DNA from: Allorhizobium sonneratiae
Lineage (GTDB): Bacteria; Pseudomonadota; Alphaproteobacteria; Rhizobiales; Rhizobiaceae
Assembly: GCF_023700755.1 (NCBI RefSeq)
Contig: NZ_JAMKOJ010000001.1
Span: 1-64,000 of the forward strand
DNA length: 64,000 nt
Reading direction: 5' to 3'
Below are positions 56,935 to 64,000 of this stretch, one piece after another. Under the pieces are notes generated by a model. It was not told where the DNA came from. It did no database searches and saw only the letters and a program-made list of their open reading frames with translations. The stretch's first letter is position 1. The number at the start of each line of letters is the position of its first letter. Made by a program: the position numbers and the translations under genes.

Positions 56935-57851
56935 CGGCGCAATCCCAAAGCCTCAGAGACTGGCTGCTGTCGGAGCGGCCGCAATCGCGCCGTCAGGCGC
57001 GGCTCGGTCGCGCCTATGTCATCTGGCGGCAGTTTTCCGCCAATCGGCTGGCCGTCTTTGGTCTGGTCATCATTCTGGCGCTGATCGTGGTGGCGGCGCT
57101 GGCCAATCTCATCGCCACCCATGATCCCTATATCGGCAATCTTACCCATGCGCGGCTTCTCGCCCCCGGCACGGACGGCTATCTGCTCGGCACCGACGAT
57201 CAGGGCCGCGATATCTTCTCCCGGCTGGTCTTCGGCTCGCGCATCACGCTCCTGGTCGTGGTGCTGGTGGCCATCATTGCCGCGCCCATCGGCCTTGTCG
57301 TCGGCACGGTCTCCGGCTATGCCGGTGGCTGGGTCGATGCCGTCCTGATGCGCATCACCGATATTTTCCTCGCCTTTCCCAAGCTGGTTCTGGCGCTGGC
57401 GCTGGTGGCCGCACTCGGCCCCGGCATTGAAAACGCCATTCTCGCCATTGCCGTCACCTCCTGGCCGCCTTATGCCCGCATTGCACGCGCCGAAACGCTG
57501 ACCTTTCGCCGCTCCGACTATATTGCGGCGGTGAAGCTGATGGGGGCATCGCCGGCCCGGATCGTTTTCCTGCATATCGTGCCGCTTTGCCTCTCCTCGC
57601 TGATCGTGCGCGTCACGCTGGATATGGCCGGCATTATTCTGACAGCGGCGGGGCTCGGTTTTCTCGGGCTCGGCGCGCAGCCGCCCATGCCGGAATGGGG
57701 GGCGATGATCGCCGATGGCCGCCGCTTCATTCTCGATCAATGGTGGGTCGCGGCGATGCCGGGCTTTGCCATCCTGATTGTCAGCCTCGGTTTCAATCTG
57801 CTGGGCGACGGCTTGCGCGATGCGCTTGACCCAAAGGAGGCCGGGCAATGA
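56931..57851 (+). CDS. peptide ABC transporter permease (DppC type)
   Basis: A 306-residue permease. It shows the OppC-type N-terminal segment ([20 protein letters not shown]) and [20 protein letters not shown] before the main domain. The coupling motif is [19 protein letters not shown]. It is translationally coupled on both sides (ATGA overlaps) with the DppB-type permease and the first ATPase. Confidence 0.92.
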   Translation: MTAQSQSLRDWLLSERPQSRRQARLGRAYVIWRQFSANRLAVFGLVIILALIVVAALANLIATHDPYIGNLTHARLLAPGTDGYLLGTDDQGRDIFSRLVFGSRITLLVVVLVAIIAAPIGLVVGTVSGYAGGWVDAVLMRITDIFLAFPKLVLALALVAALGPGIENAILAIAVTSWPPYARIARAETLTFRRSDYIAAVKLMGASPARIVFLHIVPLCLSSLIVRVTLDMAGIILTAAGLGFLGLGAQPPMPEWGAMIADGRRFILDQWWVAAMPGFAILIVSLGFNLLGDGLRDALDPKEAGQ

Positions 57852-58681
57852 GTGCGCTTTTGACGGTCGACAATCTGCGTGTGTCCTTCCCGACCCGCAC
57901 CGGAATGGTCGAGGCAGTGCGCGGCGTGTCCTTCACGCTCGGGCGCGAGCGGCTTGGCATTGTCGGTGAATCCGGCTCGGGCAAATCGCAGACCGGTCGG
58001 GCGATCATGGGGCTGACGCCGCCGCAGGCGATGATCAGCGCCGACCGGCTGTCCTTTGACGGCCTTGATCTTCTGACGCTGAAGCCTGCCGCACGGCGCA
58101 CTCTGCGCGGCAAGCGCATGGCGATGATCCTGCAAGATCCGAAATATTCGCTCAATCCGGTGATGACGATCGGCGCGCAGATCGTCGAGACGCTGCTGAC
58201 CCATGAGCGGCTGACAAAGGCCGAAGCCAGGAGCCGGGCGCTCGACATGCTTTCGGCGGTGCAGATTTCCGATCCGGAGCGGGTGTTCCGGCTCTATCCG
58301 CATGAGGTCTCCGGCGGCATGGGCCAGCGGGCGATGATCGCCATGATGCTGGTCTGCGGACCGGAGCTGCTGATTGCCGACGAACCGACATCGGCGCTCG
58401 ATGTGACAGTGCAGCTTGACGTTCTCGATATTCTCGACCGGCTGGTCAAGGAGCGTGGCATGGGGCTGATCTTTGTCTCCCATGATCTGCGGCTTGTCTC
58501 CTCCTTCTGCGACCGGGTGCTGGTGATGTATGCGGGCCGGGTTGTCGAGGAAATCGCGGCGGCGAAACTGCAAGAGGCGCAGCATCCCTATACGCAGGGC
58601 CTGTTGAACTGTCTGCCGAAACTGGATCAGGATCGCCATCCCCTGCCGGTGCTGTCGCGTCAGGAGGACTGGTCCCGATGA
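57848..58681 (+). CDS. peptide ABC transporter ATPase (DppD type)
   Basis: A 277-residue ATPase with intact motifs: Walker [13 protein letters not shown], signature [15 protein letters not shown] and Walker [13 protein letters not shown]. It is shorter than usual DppD proteins (about 320-330), ending soon after [15 protein letters not shown], so the C-terminal oligopeptide-transporter extension is absent or minimal. It is coupled to both neighbours by ATGA overlaps. Confidence 0.92.
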   Translation: MSALLTVDNLRVSFPTRTGMVEAVRGVSFTLGRERLGIVGESGSGKSQTGRAIMGLTPPQAMISADRLSFDGLDLLTLKPAARRTLRGKRMAMILQDPKYSLNPVMTIGAQIVETLLTHERLTKAEARSRALDMLSAVQISDPERVFRLYPHEVSGGMGQRAMIAMMLVCGPELLIADEPTSALDVTVQLDVLDILDRLVKERGMGLIFVSHDLRLVSSFCDRVLVMYAGRVVEEIAAAKLQEAQHPYTQGLLNCLPKLDQDRHPLPVLSRQEDWSR

Positions 58682-59430
58682 GCGACGCGTTGATCATTGA
58701 CGACATGAGCGTCCGCTTTGACGATTTTCTGGCGCTGAAGGGTGTCAGCATCGCGGTGAGAAAGGGCGAAAGCTTTGGCCTTGTCGGCGAATCCGGCTCC
58801 GGCAAATCGACCCTTTTACGAGCGGTTGCCGGTTTGAACGATTTCAGTGCAGGTCGTTTGCAGGTCGACGGCCGCGACTATGGCGGCACGCGCCGCCACA
58901 AGGATTTTTACCGCACGGTGCAGATGGTGTTTCAGGACCCCTATGGGTCGCTGCATCCGCGCCAGACGGTGGACCGGTTGCTGATCGAGCCGCTGCGGAT
59001 TCATGGCTTTACCGATGTCGACAGGCGCATTGCCCGGGCGCTGGACGAGGTCGGGCTGGGCTCCGGTTTCCGGTTTCGCTTTTCTCACCAGCTTTCCGGT
59101 GGTCAGCGCCAGCGCATTGCCATTGCCCGCGCCCTGATCGTCGAGCCGAAAATCCTGCTGCTCGACGAGCCGACCTCCGCGCTCGACGCCTCGATCCAGG
59201 CCGAAGTGCTGAACCTGCTCGAACAGGCGCGCAAGGATCGCGGCCTGACCTTTCTGATGGTCAGCCACGATCTGGCGGTGGTCAGCCATATGTGTGACCG
59301 GCTGGCCGTGATGAGACAAGGTGAGGTGGTGGAAATGCTTGATGTCGATGCGCTCAGACGTCGCGATGTTCAGGCGGATTATACCAAGGAACTGATGCGG
59401 GCGAGCGAAGGGTTCAAGCGCAAGGGGTGA
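58678..59430 (+). CDS. peptide ABC transporter ATPase (DppF type)
   Basis: A 250-residue ATPase with [27 protein letters not shown] and [12 protein letters not shown]. Like its partner it is shorter than standard DppF (about 320) and lacks the C-terminal extension. It completes the five-gene transporter that starts at 54.2 kb. Its stop is followed by a pair of hairpins that probably end the transcript. Confidence 0.92.
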   Translation: MSDALIIDDMSVRFDDFLALKGVSIAVRKGESFGLVGESGSGKSTLLRAVAGLNDFSAGRLQVDGRDYGGTRRHKDFYRTVQMVFQDPYGSLHPRQTVDRLLIEPLRIHGFTDVDRRIARALDEVGLGSGFRFRFSHQLSGGQRQRIAIARALIVEPKILLLDEPTSALDASIQAEVLNLLEQARKDRGLTFLMVSHDLAVVSHMCDRLAVMRQGEVVEMLDVDALRRRDVQADYTKELMRASEGFKRKG

Positions 59431-59460
59431 GCGGGTTTCGCAAGCATGTGACCTGTCGTC

Positions 59461-59557
59461 ACCCTCGGGCCTGTCCCGAGGGTCAGTCGTCGTTGGAAAC
59501 GCCTTCGACCGCGTCAGTGTTACACCCTTGGCAGATGCTCGGCACAGGGCCGAGCAT
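59461..59557. repeat. paired hairpin repeat D after the Dpp operon
   Basis: ACCCTCGGG/CCCGAGGGT (59461-59483, loop CCTGT) is followed 51 bases later by ATGCTCGGC/GCCGAGCAT (59535-59557, loop ACAGG). The loops are complementary because the second unit is an inverted relative of the first. Bipartite CCTCGGG-type elements are common between rhizobial genes. Here it lies between convergent genes and may serve as a terminator. Confidence 0.7.
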
Positions 59558-59575
59558 GACGCCGGAGTCGGACCT

Positions 59576-60736
59576 TCACGCCACCCGCATCCCTTCGCGC
59601 CAGATGCGCTTGATGAAGGGGTGGCCGTCGAACTGGCCGATCTGGAGAAGATCGGCGCGTTTGCCCGGCGCAATCTCGCCGCGGTCGTTCAGTCCTGCTG
59701 CCTCTGCCGGGGTTTTCGTCACCATGCGGATGGCGGCAGGCAGATCGATGGAAAGATCGGCATCGGCGGCGATCAGGAAGGGCGCATCGAGAAGCGCACG
59801 CGGCACATAATCCGAGGCCAGGATGTCGCAAACGCCTTCGCGCAACAGCTCATGCACGGCGACATTGCCCGATTGCGAGCCGCCGCGCACGATGTTTGGC
59901 GCGCCGCCGACGATCTGCATGCCGCGTTTGCGCGCCTCAAGGGCAGCCTCCAGAGTGCAGGGAAATTCCGAGATCGAGACCCCTTCATCTGCGGCCAGAT
60001 CGACATGTTCAAGATCGGTGTCGTCATGGCTGAGCAGCGGCATATTATGGCGTTTGGCGATCTCCACCACCTGCGGGCGGACATGATGGCCGATTTCGCG
60101 CCGCCTTTCGATGCGTTTTTCCACCTCAAGGCGGGTGGCCTCAAGACTTTGCCCGGTGATTTTGGCGTATTTGGCGATATAGAGATCGAGATCGCGGGTC
60201 TGGCGAATGCCGGGCAGATGCTCCATCACCGAGACGATGCGCACCAGATCGTGGTCGATATTGGCCAGCATCAGCTCTGGCGTCATCGGATCGATCACCT
60301 CGCAGCGCAGATGCACGAGATGGTCGGCGCGCAGCATGCCGGCCTGTTTCGCCTTGGTGAGTGCTGCAATCATCGGTTCGAGAATTTCTGCCCGTTCGCT
60401 GCCGTCTTCGGCTGCACCGACGCAGAGACTGTCGAACACCGTGGTGATCCCGGCGCCGATGATCTGTGCGTCATGGGCAAGGGCGGCGCGGGTATAATCC
60501 CAGCGCACATGCATGCGCGGATAGACATGTTTTTCAAAATGGTCTGTGTGGATATCGACAAGGCCGGGCATCAGCAGATCGCCATTGAGATCAATGGCGT
60601 CGCGGGCACGGGTCGGGCCTTCAATGGCGGCGATCCGGTCGTTGTCGATGACCAGCGTGCCGTTTACGATCCGGTCGCTGAGAACGATATTGGCATTGGT
60701 GAGAACGAATGTTTGCGTGCCAGTCTGCCTATCCAT
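59576..60736 (-). CDS. PhnM-like amidohydrolase
   Basis: A 386-residue amidohydrolase. The metal motif is PGLVDIHTDHFEKHVYPR (near 55-72), the characteristic form of PhnM, which hydrolyses the triphosphate of ribose 1-phosphonate 5-triphosphate in C-P lyase phosphonate use. Further features are LLSHDDTDLEHV and ILASDYVPRALLDAPF. No other phn gene (phnG-L, phnN) is in the window. It is therefore either a distant paralogue with its own role or part of a scattered pathway. It is convergent with the Dpp operon and in the same direction as the peptidase/transporter genes beyond. Confidence 0.82.
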   Translation of the reverse strand: MDRQTGTQTFVLTNANIVLSDRIVNGTLVIDNDRIAAIEGPTRARDAIDLNGDLLMPGLVDIHTDHFEKHVYPRMHVRWDYTRAALAHDAQIIGAGITTVFDSLCVGAAEDGSERAEILEPMIAALTKAKQAGMLRADHLVHLRCEVIDPMTPELMLANIDHDLVRIVSVMEHLPGIRQTRDLDLYIAKYAKITGQSLEATRLEVEKRIERRREIGHHVRPQVVEIAKRHNMPLLSHDDTDLEHVDLAADEGVSISEFPCTLEAALEARKRGMQIVGGAPNIVRGGSQSGNVAVHELLREGVCDILASDYVPRALLDAPFLIAADADLSIDLPAAIRMVTKTPAEAAGLNDRGEIAPGKRADLLQIGQFDGHPFIKRIWREGMRVA

Positions 60737-60780
60737 CTCACCCTCTCAAGCATGTCGCGATTTATAAAACGCACCAAGGA

Positions 60781-60846
60781 CGCTGTAAAACTTTAAATCC
60801 ACTGCATAATTCCTTAAACCGATTCCGATTTAAGGAATTATGCAGT
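60781..60846. repeat. composite rhizobial repeat (C half plus A copy 2)
   Basis: CGCTGTAAAACTTTAAATC at 60781-60799 joins directly to a palindrome with perfect 18-bp arms at 60801-60818 and 60829-60846 (ACTGCATAATTCCTTAAA and its complement). It is the best-preserved copy in the window and lies between the peptidase and the PhnM-like gene. Confidence 0.8.
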
Positions 60847-60928
60847 CGCTGTGCGCCAGCATAACAGCCGATTCGGTCTGTGGCTGCAATCCGCCTCTGC
60901 TTTATGGATATGTGATGACCGTTCTATG

Positions 60929-61930
60929 TCAGCCGAAACGATCGCGCCAGGATGCCTGCGCCCCGGCATAGGGCAGGGCGGTGGCTTCATAGACACCGCG
61001 CGCCACGGCACGTGCCATGGTCAAGGTGGCGAGATGGCAAAGCTCCATGAAATCCTCAAGGCCTGAAAGCGGCTTTTTACCGGTAGCGGCGGCAAAGATC
61101 GTGTCGCCATCGGCGGGCAGGTGAGCGGGCAGCACGGCCCGTGCCAGCCCGTCATGGGCCATGATCGACAGGCGATGCGCCTCGGCCTTGGTCAAAACGG
61201 CATCGGTGACGACGATACCGATGCTGGTGGCAGTGATGTTGCGGCCCTTGAGCCGCAGGCGGGTTTCCTCAGGAAAAAAACCGGAAGGCAGGCCAAGACC
61301 ACCAAATTCACCACCCTCTTCAAAGGGCGCGGCCCAGAAATGGCCGATCTCGCCAATGGTCGGGGCACCCATGGCATTGACAGCAACAAGGCAAGCCACC
61401 CTGTGGCCGGTGGAGGAAACGGCGCTTGCCGATCCCAGCCCGCCCTTGACCGTGGCGGTGGTTGCGCCGGTTCCCGCGCCGATTGTGCCGAGGGCAAAGG
61501 CGCCTTTCGCGGCGGCCCTGAAGGCGTCGTACCCCATATCGCGATAGGGAGAATGCAGGCCCCAGTCCTTGTTGCCGCCATTGAGAAGATCCATCAGGAT
61601 CGCCTGCGGCACGATCGGCACTTTCACGCTGCCGACGGCAAAGCCCTGTCCTGCTGCGCGCAGGCCCGCCTGTACGCCGCCTGCGGCATCCAGCCCAAAG
61701 GCAGAGCCGCCGGAAAGCACGAAGGCATTGACCTCACGCACCAGGGTCAGCGCCGGATCGAGCAGACCCGTCTCGCGCCCGCCCGGCGCGCCACCAAGCA
61801 CCGTGCCGGAGGCGGTGGCCGGTTCATCGAAAACAATCACGGTGACGCCGGAGCCGAGTGTCAGATCGGTGGCATGGCCAACAGACAGGCCATCGATATC
61901 CGTCAGCAGATTGAGAGGGCCTGGCTGCAT
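60929..61930 (-). CDS. P1-family (S58, DmpA-type) aminopeptidase
   Basis: A 333-residue protein of the DmpA/BapA group, Ntn-fold enzymes that cut themselves and act as D- or beta-aminopeptidases. Visible features are LTDIDGLSVGHATD at the start, the glycine-rich VLSGGSAFGLDAAGGVQ (near 90-106), and GTIGAGTGATTATVKGG near 150, the usual region of the conserved core. I cannot place the self-cleavage residue with certainty. It lies 14 bases after the permease gene of the transporter that follows, in the same direction, so it is likely to process imported peptides. Confidence 0.85.
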   Translation of the reverse strand: MQPGPLNLLTDIDGLSVGHATDLTLGSGVTVIVFDEPATASGTVLGGAPGGRETGLLDPALTLVREVNAFVLSGGSAFGLDAAGGVQAGLRAAGQGFAVGSVKVPIVPQAILMDLLNGGNKDWGLHSPYRDMGYDAFRAAAKGAFALGTIGAGTGATTATVKGGLGSASAVSSTGHRVACLVAVNAMGAPTIGEIGHFWAAPFEEGGEFGGLGLPSGFFPEETRLRLKGRNITATSIGIVVTDAVLTKAEAHRLSIMAHDGLARAVLPAHLPADGDTIFAAATGKKPLSGLEDFMELCHLATLTMARAVARGVYEATALPYAGAQASWRDRFG

Positions 61931-61943
61931 GACAAAGCGCTTT

Positions 61944-62861
61944 CTATCGTTTCAGCGACCGTGGATCGAGCGCATCGCGCAGGCCGTCGCCAATATAGTT
62001 GACGCTCAACACCGTCAAGGAAATCATCAATCCCGGCCAGATGGCGCGGGCCGGGGTGATCTGCAGGAAATTCACCCCGTCATAGAGCAACCGGCCCCAG
62101 GTGGGGAAATCCGAGGGGAAACCGAGGCCGAGGAAGCTCAGCGCCGATTCGGTGATGATCGCCGAGGCGATGCCGAGCGTGGCCGAGACCATGACCGAGC
62201 TTAACACATTGGGCAGGATATGCCGCAGAATGATGCGGTATTCGCGCATGCCGCTCGATTTCGCCGCCAGAATGAATTCCTGCGCCTTGACGCTCAAAAC
62301 GTCGCTGCGCACGATGCGGGCGGTGTGCATCCAGCTGGTGATGCCGATCACCGTGACGATCAGCAGGAAAATCCCGGTATTCGGGCCGAAGGCCGAGCGC
62401 AACGTGTCGCGAAACAGCATGGTGATCACCAGCAAAAGCGGCAGGATCGGCAGCGCCAGAAAAAGATCGGTGATGCGCATCAAAACGCCGTCAAGCCGCC
62501 GGTAATAGCCGGAGATCACCCCGACGGCGGTGCCCAGCACCAGCGAGATCAGCATAGCGGTGATGCCAACCGCAAGCGACACCTGTCCGCCCGCCATGAC
62601 CTGGGCGAAGAGATCGTGGCCGAGATTGTCGGTGCCGAAGGGATGGGCGAAGGATGGCCCCTTGTTGCGGTCGAGAATATTGATTTTGTTCGGATCGACG
62701 GGATGAAGGATCGGCAGGACATAAACGGCCAACAGGATGGCGACAAAGACGATGCAGCCGATCACGCCGCCCGGATGGCGGCGGAACTGGCCCCAGAGCT
62801 GGCCAAGAAAGGATTGCGAGCGCGATGACGCTCTTGTTTCGCTGAGGGGAGCATCAGTCAT
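61944..62861 (-). CDS. peptide ABC transporter permease (DppC type), second system
   Basis: A 305-residue permease with VIGCIVFVAILLAVYVLPIL as TM1. FGTDNLGHDLFAQVMAGGQV marks the loop before the main domain, and KAQEFILAAKSSGMREYRII is the coupling element. ATG 62861 overlaps the upstream permease by eight bases; the longer frame from 62903 lies inside that gene. It belongs with the DppB-type permease and the binding protein at the window edge. Confidence 0.92.
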   Translation of the reverse strand: MTDAPLSETRASSRSQSFLGQLWGQFRRHPGGVIGCIVFVAILLAVYVLPILHPVDPNKINILDRNKGPSFAHPFGTDNLGHDLFAQVMAGGQVSLAVGITAMLISLVLGTAVGVISGYYRRLDGVLMRITDLFLALPILPLLLVITMLFRDTLRSAFGPNTGIFLLIVTVIGITSWMHTARIVRSDVLSVKAQEFILAAKSSGMREYRIILRHILPNVLSSVMVSATLGIASAIITESALSFLGLGFPSDFPTWGRLLYDGVNFLQITPARAIWPGLMISLTVLSVNYIGDGLRDALDPRSLKR

Positions 62862-63864
62862 AGCGGATCCTCGGGTCGAGAATGCCGTAAAGCACATCGG
62901 CAATCAGATTGAACAGCACGATCAGCACGGCGAAGATGAAGGTCAGCGTCTGCACCAGCGGCAGATCGCCCGACTGGATGGCGGTGATCAGCAATTGTCC
63001 GAGCCCGTTCACCCGGAAAATCTGCTCGGTGATGATGGCGCCGGAGAAAATCGTCGGCACGCCGAGCGCAATCACCGTCACCACCGGGATCAGGCTGTTG
63101 CGCAGCACATGCACGAGGAGAACCGTCTTTTCCTTCAAGCCCTTGGCGCGGGCGGTGCGCACATAATCCTGATGGAGATTGTCGAGCATCGAGGCGCGCA
63201 CGAAGCGGCTGATCTGCGAGGTGTTGTAGAGTGTCAGCACCATGACCGGCAAAAACATCTGCTTGATCTGCAACACCAGACTGTTCCAGTCCGTGACCCT
63301 GAGATTGGTGTCGTAGACGGAGGGAAACCAGTGCAGCGTGGAGGAGAAGATGACGATCAGCACCACGCCGGTAAAGAAGGTCGGCACCGAATAACCGACC
63401 ATGGAAATGAAGGTGCCGATCTGGTCAAAGATCGAATATTGCCGATAGGCCGAGATCACCCCGATCGGAATGGCCAAAAGCACGCCGAAAACATAGGACA
63501 AACCCACCACCCAGAGCGTTTGCGGCAGGCGCTGTATGATCAGATCGACCACCGGGCTGCGGGTTGTCCAGGAGAGCACGCGCAGCCGGTGCGGATCGCC
63601 GATGACGATGCCGGTCATCTGTTGCAGGATGTTCAGCGGTTCATTGACGAAGAACTGATGCAGCCATTTGATGAACTGTATGTAGAGCGGCTGGTCGAGG
63701 CCAAGGGCTGCCCGCATCTGTTCGCGCACTTCCGGCGGTATGGTCAGCGGCAGGTCGCCGAGCGGATTGTTCGGCGCCATGGCCAGAAGGGCAAAGATGA
63801 TGAAGCTGATGATGAACAGCGTCGGGATCGCAAACAGCAACCGCCGGATGGTATAGGTAAACAT
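62854..63864 (-). CDS. peptide ABC transporter permease (DppB type), second system
   Basis: A 336-residue permease with the classical N-terminus FTYTIRRLLFAIPTLFIIS and APNNPLGDLPLT. It has about six membrane segments and the coupling motif DYVRTARAKGLKEKTVLLVH. It follows the truncated binding-protein gene after a hairpin. The ATPases of this system are not seen in the window and may lie on the other side of the edge. Confidence 0.93.
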   Translation of the reverse strand: MFTYTIRRLLFAIPTLFIISFIIFALLAMAPNNPLGDLPLTIPPEVREQMRAALGLDQPLYIQFIKWLHQFFVNEPLNILQQMTGIVIGDPHRLRVLSWTTRSPVVDLIIQRLPQTLWVVGLSYVFGVLLAIPIGVISAYRQYSIFDQIGTFISMVGYSVPTFFTGVVLIVIFSSTLHWFPSVYDTNLRVTDWNSLVLQIKQMFLPVMVLTLYNTSQISRFVRASMLDNLHQDYVRTARAKGLKEKTVLLVHVLRNSLIPVVTVIALGVPTIFSGAIITEQIFRVNGLGQLLITAIQSGDLPLVQTLTFIFAVLIVLFNLIADVLYGILDPRIRYD

Positions 63865-63894
63865 TCAGTCTCTCCGGGCACGCCAGAAGGGGGT

Positions 63895-63920
63895 GCCGGG
63901 CCGCCTTTTCGCGGCCCGGC
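63895..63920 (-). terminator. hairpin between binding protein and permease genes
   Basis: GCCGGGCCGC and GCGGCCCGGC form a perfect 10-bp stem with a six-base loop. No T tract follows on the minus strand. In this position such stems usually protect the binding-protein mRNA or reduce read-through to the permeases. Confidence 0.65.
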
Positions 63921-63929
63921 ATCAGGCAA

Positions 63930-64000
63930 TTACTTCTTGCGCGTCCAGTCGGCGATATTCCACAATTCGCTGTCCCAGCCGGAAATCTGCGCGTGGTCCA
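63930..64000 (-). CDS. C-terminal end of a solute-binding protein (partial)
   Basis: Only the last 22 codons are inside the window; the frame ends WNIADWTRKK and then TAA. A C-terminus with a tryptophan and basic residues placed directly before DppB/DppC-type permease genes fits a family 5 binding protein. The assignment rests mainly on gene order, and the rest of the gene lies beyond the edge. Confidence 0.7.
   Translation of the reverse strand, partial: DHAQISGWDSELWNIADWTRKK

Overview
The window is chromosome-type DNA of a Rhizobiaceae-like alphaproteobacterium in the Agrobacterium/Rhizobium range. The evidence is a ChvE/GguABC sugar uptake locus with a GbpR-type LysR regulator, a De Ley-Doudoroff galactose/arabinose pathway, several Dpp-type ABC importers, and the palindromic intergenic repeats typical of rhizobia. 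Coding DNA is GC-rich and densely packed, with many ATGA/GTGA gene overlaps. I see no insertion sequence, phage gene or CRISPR array. One AT-rich gene at about 44.6-45.2 kb stands out as foreign.

Left part (1-19.1 kb): the 3' end of an initiator tRNA and an orphan P19/FetP-like periplasmic metal protein are followed by surface-glycan-type genes. These are a 907-residue ABC protein with a degenerate, expanded nucleotide-binding domain, a stand-alone cyclic-nucleotide-binding protein, a UDP-sugar dehydrogenase, a GT4 glycosyltransferase, a CE4-like deacetylase and a DXD (GT32-like) transferase. Then comes a 9.6-kb, translationally coupled operon that joins a Yej/Opp-type ABC importer (fused ATPase, binding protein, two permeases) to three more glycosyltransferases. 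This combined module is the best candidate in the window for a little-described system.

Middle part (19.3-45.2 kb): two convergent chemoreceptors flank a repeat-rich spacer. An MFS carrier with a GntR/FadR-type regulator follows. Next is the minus-strand sugar locus: two tandem chvE paralogues (about 91% identical by eye), gguA, gguB, gguC, an arabonate/galactonate-type dehydratase, a galactose/arabinose dehydrogenase, a ketoglutarate-semialdehyde-type dehydrogenase, dgoK and dgoA. A divergent gbpR-like gene lies at its upstream end. The same 19-base sequence, centred on a palindrome, occurs upstream of both chvE copies and is a good candidate operator. Strong hairpins separate chvE2, chvE1 and gguA, consistent with high binding-protein expression. 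The pntA-pntB transhydrogenase and the AT-rich membrane protein gene complete this part.

Right part (45.2-64 kb): a hexuronate operon (uxaC-uxuB-uxuA-uxaA, minus strand) is divergent from a GntR regulator and 2-keto-3-deoxygluconate kinase. Next is a membrane-dipeptidase-type enzyme with a complete five-gene Dpp-type importer. A PhnM-like amidohydrolase and a P1-family (DmpA-type) peptidase follow, and the window ends in a second Dpp-type importer whose binding protein is cut by the edge. Overall the window codes for scavenging of plant-derived sugars, uronates and peptides, plus a surface glycan locus.
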